Shown here: piece after piece, positions 43,324-51,643 of the stretch
Numbering within the stretch: the stretch's first letter is position 1
How the letters are laid out: each line of letters begins with the position of its first letter
Source of the DNA: Frondihabitans sucicola
Lineage (GTDB): Bacteria; Actinomycetota; Actinomycetes; Actinomycetales; Microbacteriaceae
DNA length: 64,000 nt
Reading direction: 5' to 3'
Assembly (NCBI RefSeq): GCF_030296615.1
Contig: NZ_AP027732.1
Coordinates: 2,795,042-2,859,041, forward strand
Notes under the pieces: generated by a model
Told to the model about the DNA's origin: nothing
Database searches by the model: none
The model's input: only the letters and a program-made list of their open reading frames with translations
Program-made: the position numbers and the translations under genes

Positions 43324-44748
43324 ATGTTCAAAGATTCTTCCGAGGTGCTGAAGTTCATCAAGGACACTGACGTCAAGTTCCTTGACATTCGATTCACCGA
43401 TCTGCCCGGTGTCCAGCAGCACTTCAACATCCCCGCATCCACGGTCGACGAGGAGTTCTTCTCCGTCGGTCAGCTGTTCGACGGCTCTTCGATCCGCGGC
43501 TTCGCGTCGATCCACGAGTCCGACATGCAGCTCATCCCCGACGTCACGACCGGCTACGTCGACCCCTTCCGTACCGAGCGCACCCTCATCCTCGTCTTCG
43601 ACATCTTCAACCCGCGTAACGGCGAGCTCTACTCGCGCGACCCGCGCCAGGTCGCCAAGAAGGCCGAGCGCTACGTCGCCTCGACGGGCATCGCCGACAC
43701 GGCGTTCTTCGCACCCGAGGCCGAGTTCTACATCTTCGACGACGTCCGCTACGAGGTGAAGCAGAACGGCTCGTTCTACTCGGTCGACTCCGAAGAGGGC
43801 GCCTGGAACACCGGCCGCGCCGAAGAGGGCGGGAACCTCGCCAACAAGACGGCCTACAAGGGTGGCTACTTCCCCGTCTCCCCCGTCGACAAGACGGCCG
43901 ACCTCCGCGACGACATCAGCCTGAAGCTGATCGAGTCAGGACTCGAGCTCGAGCGCGCACACCACGAGGTCGGCACCGGTGGTCAGCAGGAGATCAACTA
44001 CAAGTTCGACACGATGGTGCACGCCGCCGACGACATCCTGAAGTTCAAGTACATCGTCAAGAACACCGCCGAGCAGTGGGGCAAGGTCGCGACCTTCATG
44101 CCGAAGCCGCTGTTCGGCGACAACGGCTCGGGCATGCACACGCACCAGTCCCTCTGGAGCGACGGCAAGCCGCTGTTCTACGACGAGAACGGCTACGGCG
44201 GTCTCTCCGACCTCGCCCGCTGGTACATCGGTGGCCTGCTCAAGCACGCTCCGGCCGTCCTGGCGTTCACCAACCCGTCGATCAACTCGTACCACCGCCT
44301 GATCCCGGGCTTCGAAGCTCCCGTCAACCTGGTCTACTCGGCCGGCAACCGCTCGGCGGCGATCCGCATCCCGATCACGGGAACGAACCCGAAGGCCAAG
44401 CGCATCGAGTTCCGCGTTCCCGACGCGGCATCGAACCCGTACCTGGCGTTCGCGGCCCAGCTGATGGCGGGCCTCGACGGCATCCAGAACCGCATCGAGC
44501 CGCACGAGCCGGTCGACAAAGACCTCTACGAGCTTCCGCCCGAAGAGGCAAAGAACATCCCGCAGGTTCCGGGTTCGCTCGAGGAGGCCCTTGCGGCTCT
44601 CGAGGCCGACCACGAGTTCCTCACCAAGGGCAACGTGTTCACCGAAGACCTCATCGAGACGTGGATCGCGTACAAGCGCGACAAAGAGATCCTGCCCATG
44701 GCGCAGCGTCCTCACCCGTTCGAGTTCGAGATGTACTTCGGGGTGTAG
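43324..44748 (+). CDS. glnA: Glutamine synthetase type I
   Basis: A 474-residue GSI that makes glutamine from glutamate and ammonia. The N-terminal [18 protein letters not shown], the ATP-binding and metal segments ([31 protein letters not shown]) are canonical. The adenylylation tyrosine is in [12 protein letters not shown] (near residue 400), so it is a plausible target of the GlnE encoded 7 kb away. A GlnR-type box lies upstream. Translation starts at ATG after GGAGAG. Confidence 0.97.
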   Translation: MFKDSSEVLKFIKDTDVKFLDIRFTDLPGVQQHFNIPASTVDEEFFSVGQLFDGSSIRGFASIHESDMQLIPDVTTGYVDPFRTERTLILVFDIFNPRNGELYSRDPRQVAKKAERYVASTGIADTAFFAPEAEFYIFDDVRYEVKQNGSFYSVDSEEGAWNTGRAEEGGNLANKTAYKGGYFPVSPVDKTADLRDDISLKLIESGLELERAHHEVGTGGQQEINYKFDTMVHAADDILKFKYIVKNTAEQWGKVATFMPKPLFGDNGSGMHTHQSLWSDGKPLFYDENGYGGLSDLARWYIGGLLKHAPAVLAFTNPSINSYHRLIPGFEAPVNLVYSAGNRSAAIRIPITGTNPKAKRIEFRVPDAASNPYLAFAAQLMAGLDGIQNRIEPHEPVDKDLYELPPEEAKNIPQVPGSLEEALAALEADHEFLTKGNVFTEDLIETWIAYKRDKEILPMAQRPHPFEFEMYFGV

Positions 44749-44767
44749 CCGCCTTCCGAACCTCGAG

Positions 44768-44809
44768 ACCCCGTCGCGCTCTTCTCGCAGAAGCAGCCGG
44801 CGGGGTTTC
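44768..44809 (+). terminator. Terminator after glnA1
   Basis: ACCCCG (44768-44773) pairs with CGGGGT (44801-44806) around an inner small hairpin, followed by TTTC. The stem is short, but position and T-run fit. Confidence 0.5.
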
Positions 44810-44830
44810 GTCGTCCCGTCCCGCCGCCAG

Positions 44831-44905
44831 AAATCGAAGGGGATTTTCGCGCAGGTGCGTCGGGCAGTGCGATCGGGGCCGTCTCGTGAAAATCCCCTTC
44901 GATTT
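44831..44905. repeat. Palindromic repeat element, copy 2
   Basis: An 18-bp perfect inverted repeat, AAATCGAAGGGGATTTTC (44831-44848) with its complement at 44888-44905, encloses 39 bases. The arm is the same as in copy 1 at 18564-18640; the inner sequence differs. It sits between glnA1 and the TetR gene. Confidence 0.78.
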
Positions 44906-44946
44906 CGGGAGGGAGAGGCGGCTGGAGGGAGGGGCAGGATGCCGGG

Positions 44947-45501
44947 TCAGGCGAGGAGGGTGAGCGCCTGGAGCGCCGCGCCGAGTTCCGCGCGCAGGCC
45001 GGGCCGCCCGGGCCCGGCGAGCCAGCGCGTCGCGGCGACGTTCAAGGCCGCGACCGACGCGGAGGCGACCACCGCTGCCGACGGGGCGTCCGCGCCACGC
45101 CCGATCAGGGCGGCCTCGAGCGCCGATGACCAGGCTGCGAGCTTCGCCAGCTCACGCTCCCGCAGCTCGAGGGTCGTCGACACGATGGCCTCGCGGGTCA
45201 CGAGCTCCGGTCGGCGCGGTTCGAGGTCGGCGCAGACGGCCAGCAGCCCCTCGACGACGGCTTCGCGCACGGTGGACGCGCCCGAGGCTGTGACCCTTTC
45301 CGCCAGCAGGATCGCCAGCTCGTCCGCTCCCCCGAACAGGACCTCGCGCTTGTCGGCGTAGTACCGGAAGAACGTCCGTTCCGTGAGCCCCGCGTCGGCG
45401 GCGATCGCCTCGACGGTGGTCGCCCCGAATCCGTCGCGCGTGTAGAGATCGATGGCGCTGGCTCGGAGCCGCGCGGCAGCGTCGGTCGGTCGTCGTCCCA
45501 T
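44947..45501 (-). CDS. TetR family transcriptional regulator
   Basis: A 184-residue TetR repressor. The helix-turn-helix is at about residues 27-50 (TTVEAIAADAGLTERTFFRYYADKREVLF). The C-terminal part is the ligand pocket, ligand unknown. It is divergent from the SDR gene, and two matching palindromic sites lie between them, so it very probably represses both itself and the SDR gene. Confidence 0.9.
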   Translation of the reverse strand: MGRRPTDAAARLRASAIDLYTRDGFGATTVEAIAADAGLTERTFFRYYADKREVLFGGADELAILLAERVTASGASTVREAVVEGLLAVCADLEPRRPELVTREAIVSTTLELRERELAKLAAWSSALEAALIGRGADAPSAAVVASASVAALNVAATRWLAGPGRPGLRAELGAALQALTLLA

Positions 45502-45520
45502 TCCTGGAGACTACAAGACT

Positions 45521-45570
45521 GTGACAGCCGCTGACACAATTGCGTCTAGAATAGTGACAGCGGCTGACAC
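45521..45570. promoter_or_regulatory. Two tandem operators for the TetR regulator
   Basis: GTGACAGCCGCTGACAC at 45521-45537 and GTGACAGCGGCTGACAC at 45554-45570. Each is a 17-bp near-palindrome (GTGnCAGCsGCTGnCAC) and the copies are 33 bases apart, about three helical turns, so two dimers would bind the same face. Confidence 0.82.
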
Positions 45571-45599
45571 AAATCGAGCTGCTGATGGGATGGGACGGC

Positions 45600-46333
45600 A
45601 TGGACGGAATCACAGGCAAGGTCATCGCGATCACGGGCGCGAGCAGCGGTATCGGCGAGGCGACGGCGATCCTGCTCGCATCCTGGGGGCGAAAGTCGTC
45701 CTCGGAGCGCGGCGGCACGATCGGCTCGACGACCTGGTGAGCAGGATCCGGGAGGCGGGCGGCGAGGCGCTGTCGATTCCGACCGACGTGACACGCCGAG
45801 CCGACGTGCAGGCCCTCGTGGATCTCGCCGTCGCGAGCCACGGACGGCTCGACGTCCTGATCAGCAACGCGGGCATCGGTCCGATCGGCCCCCTCGACGA
45901 TCTCCGGGTCGACGACTGGGAGGCCATGGTCGACATCAACGTCAAGGGGCTGCTCTACGGGATCGCCGCGGCGCTGCCGCTCTTCCGGGCCCAGAAGGTC
46001 GGTCACTTCGTCAACATCCTGTCGACGTCGGGCATCAAGATCGTTCCCGACCAGGCGGTCTACGCGGCGACGAAGAACGCCGGGCGCACGATCACCGAAG
46101 GTCTTCGGCAGGAGTCCGGCCCGGATCTGCGGGTCACCGGCATCTCGCCGGGCATGGTCAAGACCGAGTTCACCGACGGGATCAGCGACCCCGACACCCG
46201 CGCGGCGATGGAAGAGCGGATGGCCATCGCGATCTCTCCCGACGCCGTCGCCCGTGCGGCCGCCTACGCGATCGAGCAGCCGGCGAACGTCGACGTCGGC
46301 GATATCGTGATCCGGCCGACGGCCCAGGGGTGA
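45600..46333 (+). CDS. Short-chain dehydrogenase/reductase (frameshifted as read)
   Basis: About 244 residues when one G is restored to the run at 45685-45689. The NAD(P) motif TGASSGIG is at residues 12-19, the NAG motif is SNAGIGPIG, and the catalytic Ser and YxxxK are in LSTSGIKIVPDQAVYAATKNA. It is a classical SDR of unknown substrate. An ATG five codons earlier is also possible. Regulation by the divergent TetR protein is likely from the two operators upstream. Confidence 0.87.
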
Positions 46334-46364
46334 GTTCGCGCGTTACGAGCTGATCGATCAGGAA

Positions 46365-46407
46365 AAACCCGTGATTCCGACGGCTCGAGGCGCGGAATCA
46401 CGGGTTT
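46365..46407. terminator. Terminator between the SDR and UDP-glucose dehydrogenase genes
   Basis: A 15-bp perfect stem (46365-46379 with 46393-46407) ends in TTT on the plus strand and starts with A5 there, so it can stop transcription from both convergent genes. Confidence 0.88.
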
Positions 46408-46424
46408 CTCCTGAAATGCGGGCG

Positions 46425-47843
46425 TTACGCCGGCAGGGCCACGCCCTGGTACGCGCGAGCCTGGCGCTGCACGACCTTGCCGCCGAGCGGCCTGACCTCC
46501 CAGCCGGCGCTCGACCAGACTTCGGAGTCGAGGGCGTTGCGCGAGTCGAGGACGATCGGGTTCGTCGCCAGCTCCGCCAGGTGGACCGGGTCGGCGTTGA
46601 CGAAGACCGGCCACTCGGTGAGGAGCAGGACCACGTCGGCATCCGTCACAGCCTCATCGAGGCTGTCCGCGAACGAGAGCGTCGGGAAGCTCCGCGCTGC
46701 CGTGTTCGAGGCTTCTGGGTCGACCACGAGCACCCGAGCCCCGCGAAGGTGGAGCGCTGCGGCGACGTTCAGGGCGGGCGAGTCGCGCACGTCGTCGGTA
46801 TCCGGCTTGAATGCGGCGCCCAGGACGGCGATCTTGCGGTTCAGCACGGACCCGCCGCAGGCGTCGATCGCCTGGTCGATGACTCGCTGGCGCTGCAGCA
46901 TGTTGATCTCGTCGACCTCTTGCATGAGGCCGACGACGCGCGTCGCCCCGAGCTCGTTGGCGCGGTACATGAGCGCCCGGATGTCCTTCGGAAGGCAGCC
47001 GCCCCCGAAGCCGAGACCCGCGTTGAGGAACTTGCGGCCGATCCGGTCGTCGTGCCCCAACGCATCCGCGAGCACCGAGACGTCGGCGCCGGCGACCTCG
47101 CAGAGCTCGGAGATGGCGTTGATGAACGAGATCTTCGTCGCGAGGAACGCGTTGGCGCTGACCTTGACGAGTTCGGCCGTGGCCAGGTCGCAGGAGATGA
47201 CGGGCGTGCCGGTCGCGATCGGCGCCGCGTAGATCTCGCGCAGCACGGCCTCGCTCTTCGCGTCGGTGCCGCCGAAGACGAGGCGGTCAGGGCGCAGGGT
47301 GTCCTCCACGGCGTGGGCTTCGCGCAAGAACTCGGGGTTCCAGACGAGCGGCGCGTCGATCCCGGTGGGCTTCGACTCGGTGATGATTCCGCGCAGGCGC
47401 GCCGCCGTGCCGACCGGAACCGTCGACTTGCCCACGATGAGCCCGTCGTGGCTCATCGCTTCGGCGACGGCCTTGGTGGCCGACTCGACGTAGCTGAGGT
47501 TCGCGGCGTGGCTCCCCCGACGCTGAGGCGTTCCGACGCAGATGAAGTGGACGTCGCTGGTGGCGACGGCATCGGCCAGATCGGCCGTGAAACGGAGTCG
47601 GCCGGACCCGACGTGCTCGAGGATCAGCTCGGGCAGACCCGGCTCGTGGAACGGCACGCGACCGGCGCTGAGGGCGTCGACCTTGGCCGGGTCGGTGTCG
47701 ACGCCGATGACGTCGAAGCCGAGTTCTGCCATTGCGGCGGCGTGCGTGGCGCCCAGATACCCGGTGCCGATGACGCTGATGCGGGGTTTGAGTCCGGCGG
47801 CGGAGTCCTGAGGGTCGACGGCCGGCTTCTTGGGAGTGCTCAT
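46425..47843 (-). CDS. ugd: UDP-glucose 6-dehydrogenase
   Basis: A 472-residue enzyme that oxidises UDP-glucose to UDP-glucuronate with two NAD+. The NAD-binding motif VIGTGYLGATHAAAMAELG begins near residue 23, and the thiohemiacetal cysteine is in GFGGGCLPKDIRA (near 270). It follows the GH26-like and GT2 genes on the same strand, so UDP-glucuronate is a probable substrate of the synthase there. GDP-mannose-type dehydrogenase activity is a lesser possibility. Confidence 0.9.
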   Translation of the reverse strand: MSTPKKPAVDPQDSAAGLKPRISVIGTGYLGATHAAAMAELGFDVIGVDTDPAKVDALSAGRVPFHEPGLPELILEHVGSGRLRFTADLADAVATSDVHFICVGTPQRRGSHAANLSYVESATKAVAEAMSHDGLIVGKSTVPVGTAARLRGIITESKPTGIDAPLVWNPEFLREAHAVEDTLRPDRLVFGGTDAKSEAVLREIYAAPIATGTPVISCDLATAELVKVSANAFLATKISFINAISELCEVAGADVSVLADALGHDDRIGRKFLNAGLGFGGGCLPKDIRALMYRANELGATRVVGLMQEVDEINMLQRQRVIDQAIDACGGSVLNRKIAVLGAAFKPDTDDVRDSPALNVAAALHLRGARVLVVDPEASNTAARSFPTLSFADSLDEAVTDADVVLLLTEWPVFVNADPVHLAELATNPIVLDSRNALDSEVWSSAGWEVRPLGGKVVQRQARAYQGVALPA

Positions 47844-47952
47844 GGTGATCTCCTCGGTGCTGGTGAGAAACGGGTGCCCTGGTGAGGGGCGGTGGGAGGA
47901 AGGGAAGGCGGGGCGCAGGATCTCGCGGGTCCGGGGATCCTGCGCCCTCGCC

Positions 47953-49581
47953 TCAAGAGGCCGGTGTGACCGGTCTCAGCTTGTAGTTGACGTCCGTGCG
48001 GTCGATCCCGGCCGTGAAGGCCGCCAGGGCTTTGGCCGTGGAGTTCAACCGCCAGTCGTTCGTCACGAGTTGACCGTTGAGGGTCGTGGTCACCGTGAGG
48101 CTGAACCAGGAGAATCCGATGATGTCCTTGTTCTCAGGATCGGCGAGAGCGTTGAACAGGTTGTTGATCCAGCCGGCCTTGAGGCCGCCGCCCTCGGTCG
48201 CCCCGATCTCCGCGAGGAAGATCGGCTTGGCCGAGACCTGGCGCAGGATCGAGAGGGTGTCGCCGAACGTGTCGGCGAACGATCCGTCCTGGGGGCCGTC
48301 GCCCGAGGGACGCTCGTAGCCCGACATCCCGATCCAGTCGACGTAGGCGTCGCCCGGGTAGAGGCTCTTGTTGTACTCGAGCGTCTTGTGGCTGGCCGTC
48401 AGGTTGTTGATCCGGTTCGGCGCCCAGATCCAGTTGACGTAGTCGTTGGCTCCCTCACCGGCGAAGACGTCGTGGACGTGTCGCCACATCGTGGCGTACT
48501 GGCCGGCGCTGTTGCCGTTGACCGCCTTGCCGTGGCCGTCGTCTTCCGACCACGGGTACCAGGTCGCATTCATCTCCTGATCGAGGCGGATGCCGACGGG
48601 CTGGCCGTTGGCGACGATGGCGTCGGCGTACTTCTTCAGGTAGGTGTCGAAGTCGCCGTCGATGATCTTGCCCAGGGAGTAGTCGGGCTGGTCGGGCTCG
48701 TTGTTGCCGGCCGTGGACGACTGCGACTCCCAGGTGATGATGGGCAGGTCGCCCTTCGCCCAGGAGCGCTGGACGGCGTCGGCTCGGAAGTCCTGATCCC
48801 AGCCCTGGAAGTAACCGGCGGAGTTCGGCTGCGCGCCGACCTTGTTGGTGACGTCGTCGAACTCGGACCAACTGAACGGCGACTGCGCGGTGTAGAGGCC
48901 GAAGTAGCGCGTCGACGGGTTCTTGATCGAGGCGAGACTCGGCGTGCTCGGCTGGACGGGCCCGACGGTGCCGCCGCCCGTTCCGCCCGTTCCGCCCGAG
49001 CCCGCGCCGCTGCCCGAGCCGGTACCGGAGCCCGAACCGCTGCCGCTCGCGACGGTGCCCCCGTCGCCGTTGGTGCTGCCGCCGCCGAGAGTCGATCCTC
49101 CGCCGTCGGTGGCGGTGAAGGCCGCCTTCGTCGCACCGGCGTCGGCCTGAGCCTTGAGCGACGTCGCCTTGCCGGAGGCCGTCGCCGCCTCCGCTTTCGC
49201 GGTCGCCAGCTGGGTCTCGAGAGCCTTGGCCCTGCCGAGCGCGGTTTGCAGCTGCTTCTGCTGCGCGGCGAGCTTGGCCGACTGGTCGGTGACCTGCGAC
49301 TTGCTCGAGACGAGCTGCGTGAGCAGGCTCGCGCGATCGTTCTTCAGAGCCATCGAGCCGGCGATCGGCTTGACGACGTCGGTGACGGCGTGGCGCACCA
49401 CGTTGTCGGTGGGCGACATCCAGACGAGCCACGAGATGAGGGCCAGCAGGACGACGATCGAGGTGGCCCCGAGAGCGGTGCGGCGGGAGTTCTTCTTACC
49501 GGTCGTCCACCAGGCCTTGCCGTGAGCGAGAGGGGTGATCATGGACGAGCCATGTCCGGAATTCGAGGTGAGGTCAGACAA
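47953..49581 (-). CDS. Membrane-anchored GH26-like glycoside hydrolase
   Basis: A 542-residue protein. A membrane helix (about 37-55) anchors it; a coiled-coil-like Ala/Lys/Gln segment (75-150) and a Gly/Ser linker (160-205) lead to a catalytic domain resembling GH26 beta-mannanases, with probable acid/base in RLDQEMNATWYPW and nucleophile in IFLAEIGATEGG. The TTG start at 49581 overlaps the GT2 gene and has GGAGG nine bases upstream; an ATG at 49542 lacks such a site. It probably trims or releases the polymer made by the adjacent synthase. Confidence 0.78.
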   Translation of the reverse strand: MSDLTSNSGHGSSMITPLAHGKAWWTTGKKNSRRTALGATSIVVLLALISWLVWMSPTDNVVRHAVTDVVKPIAGSMALKNDRASLLTQLVSSKSQVTDQSAKLAAQQKQLQTALGRAKALETQLATAKAEAATASGKATSLKAQADAGATKAAFTATDGGGSTLGGGSTNGDGGTVASGSGSGSGTGSGSGAGSGGTGGTGGGTVGPVQPSTPSLASIKNPSTRYFGLYTAQSPFSWSEFDDVTNKVGAQPNSAGYFQGWDQDFRADAVQRSWAKGDLPIITWESQSSTAGNNEPDQPDYSLGKIIDGDFDTYLKKYADAIVANGQPVGIRLDQEMNATWYPWSEDDGHGKAVNGNSAGQYATMWRHVHDVFAGEGANDYVNWIWAPNRINNLTASHKTLEYNKSLYPGDAYVDWIGMSGYERPSGDGPQDGSFADTFGDTLSILRQVSAKPIFLAEIGATEGGGLKAGWINNLFNALADPENKDIIGFSWFSLTVTTTLNGQLVTNDWRLNSTAKALAAFTAGIDRTDVNYKLRPVTPAS

Positions 49582-51129
49582 TGAAGAGGGCCTCCAGGAC
49601 GAGGATCACGGCACCGATGAGGTACGGCCATCCGGCTTTCGGGTTCAAGCGGCGCCTGGCAGGCGCCTGCGTTTTCGGGGTGGCCAGAGCGGTCTTCGCC
49701 TGTCGGCGGCTCTTGACCAGGACCGTGCCGGACTCGGGGGCTTCTTGCGTCCCGAAGTCGAACAGGGTGTCGATCGACGGCTGGCCCGGGGTGTCCGTGA
49801 ACTGGGCCTCGAGAGCGTCGAGGGGGTCTCCATCGCGTCTTCCCGACGCTCGACCTCGTCCGCGACCTCCTCGGTGACCACACCGCCGGTGTAGGCACCG
49901 GCTCTCGTTCCCCAACCGGCGGAGTGGCCCATGCGGAAGAAGCCGATGATGCGGATGGGCATCAGGAAGAACGTCGACACGATGATGAAGACGGGGAGTC
50001 GGATGAAGTCGCCGGGCTTCTCGGAGAGGTGGCGCATCTGTCGGATGGCCATGCTCAGGACGGACGAAGCCACCATGAGAGCGACGATCGCCACGACGCC
50101 GGAGCGGAGGCCGTACTCGTGCAGGATGCCCGTGTACAGGTTCGTGCCCTGGTGGGTGAGGCCGTTGTAGATCCAGCCTCCGACGACCCCGAGGAGGACG
50201 AACGGCAGGACGATGTCCATGGCGAAGAAGAACGCCAGCATCGGCGCGTGGCCGAGCATCCACGGCATCATGCGCAGGGTGTTGTACTGGCTGCCACGAG
50301 CCCACCGGAGCTGCTGTTTGAAGAGTTTCTTGATCTGCAGCGGAGCATCGGTGTACACGAGGCTCGTGTATTGGTAGACCGTGCGGTAGCCCTCTTTGAG
50401 CGTGAGGTTCGTCAGCGTGCGGTCGTCACTGACCTCGAGGAACACGCCCATGAACTTCTCGGTCATGAACTTGTCCATGACCCTGACCAGGATGTCGCGG
50501 CGGAAGGCGATCGTGCGGCCCGGGAGGCAGCCGATCTGGCCCAGGACGCTCTGCGCCGGCATCGAGTACAGCGCCCGGCTGTTCTCGAGCCAGTCGGCCC
50601 AGCGCGTGATCCAGCTGCGCTCGGGCTCGAGGATGCGCTGGCGGGTGGTGACTCCGCCGACGTTGGCCTGGGCGAACGGCTTGACCAACTCGGACAGGGT
50701 GCCCGGCGTCCACACCGTGTCGGAGTCGACCAGCACCGTGATGTCGCCCTTGGAGAGCTCGGTGCCGATCATGACGGCGTTGCGCTTCCCGGGGATCGGC
50801 GTGTGGGTCCACTGCACGAGCGGCGCGAACTCCTCGCAGATGCCCTGGAGGACGGGATTCGGCTTGCCGTTGATGACGACGATGATCTCGCCCGGCTGCT
50901 GCTCGACCATGCGGCCGATGACGTCTCGGAAGAGATCTTCCGGTTCGTCGACCACGGGGACCACGACGCTGGTCGTGCCGGTGTACGTGCCTGTGAACGG
51001 TCGGTAGTTGCGAGAGATGACGACTTTGATGATCCAGAGGACCCAGATCATGATCGAGTACACGCTGAACAGGTACACCTCGGGGTGTCCGTTGATTTCG
51101 TGCCGGATTTGGAGAATGAACGTTAACAC
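49574..51129 (-). CDS. GT2 polysaccharide synthase (frameshifted as read)
   Basis: About 518 residues when one C is restored at 49822-49826. A family 2 processive glycosyltransferase in the hyaluronan/cellulose synthase style: N-terminal helix (20-38), the UDP-binding VVVPVVDEPED and VLVDSDTVWTPGT (DxD), the acceptor-site SDDRTLTN, the QxxRW motif in FKQQLRWARGSQ, then several membrane helices. The C-terminal tail, in the other frame, ends with a last helix (YLIGAVILVLEALFIV). It leads the three-gene polysaccharide locus. Confidence 0.87.
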
Positions 51130-51643
51130 GATGTGCCGCCTGCGGGGATGGTTGGAGTGGTGGCTTCCGCGTCGTTGGGGAATCGGGCGTTCGGGTAGTC
51201 AAAGTTGTAGTCGAATCGAATAGGGCTCACAAGGCGTCCCTCGGACTGGGGTGCCCCCGTCCCCATTGGGGGACATTGGTGTCCTCCAAACGGTGTCGTG
51301 CGAAATGCCGACCGTCGGCCCGATGGAGCCGGGCACATCGGACACACTGTCCACGTCGCTGTTGCGGCCTGTCTCCGAGAAATTGTCGAGAACAGAGAAA
51401 TGCCTGGTGAACGCGGGGTAATTAGGTGACACGCGTGGCGTGTCGATCCTGCTTCCCATCACGTTTCACGGATCATCCGGACGAGAGAGCGCACGTGTGC
51501 GCGACACGAGCACGTAACCTCGGCGTCACATCGACCGGGGTACACGGATTCAAAACGGGGGACGAAACAAATTCTTCGCGCGACTTCCCGAACCGAAGCG
51601 TTCTTGGGCGTGTCGGGCGCGTCTCACCCCGCCGACGCGACGT
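51130..51643. other. Intergenic region upstream of the polysaccharide locus
   Basis: No gene is supported in these 514 bases. It must contain the GT2 promoter on the minus strand. One short inverted repeat, GTCCCC-ATTG-GGGGAC (51259-51274), lies 130 bases upstream of the start. The base composition is lower in GC than the neighbours around 51380-51560. Confidence 0.4.
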
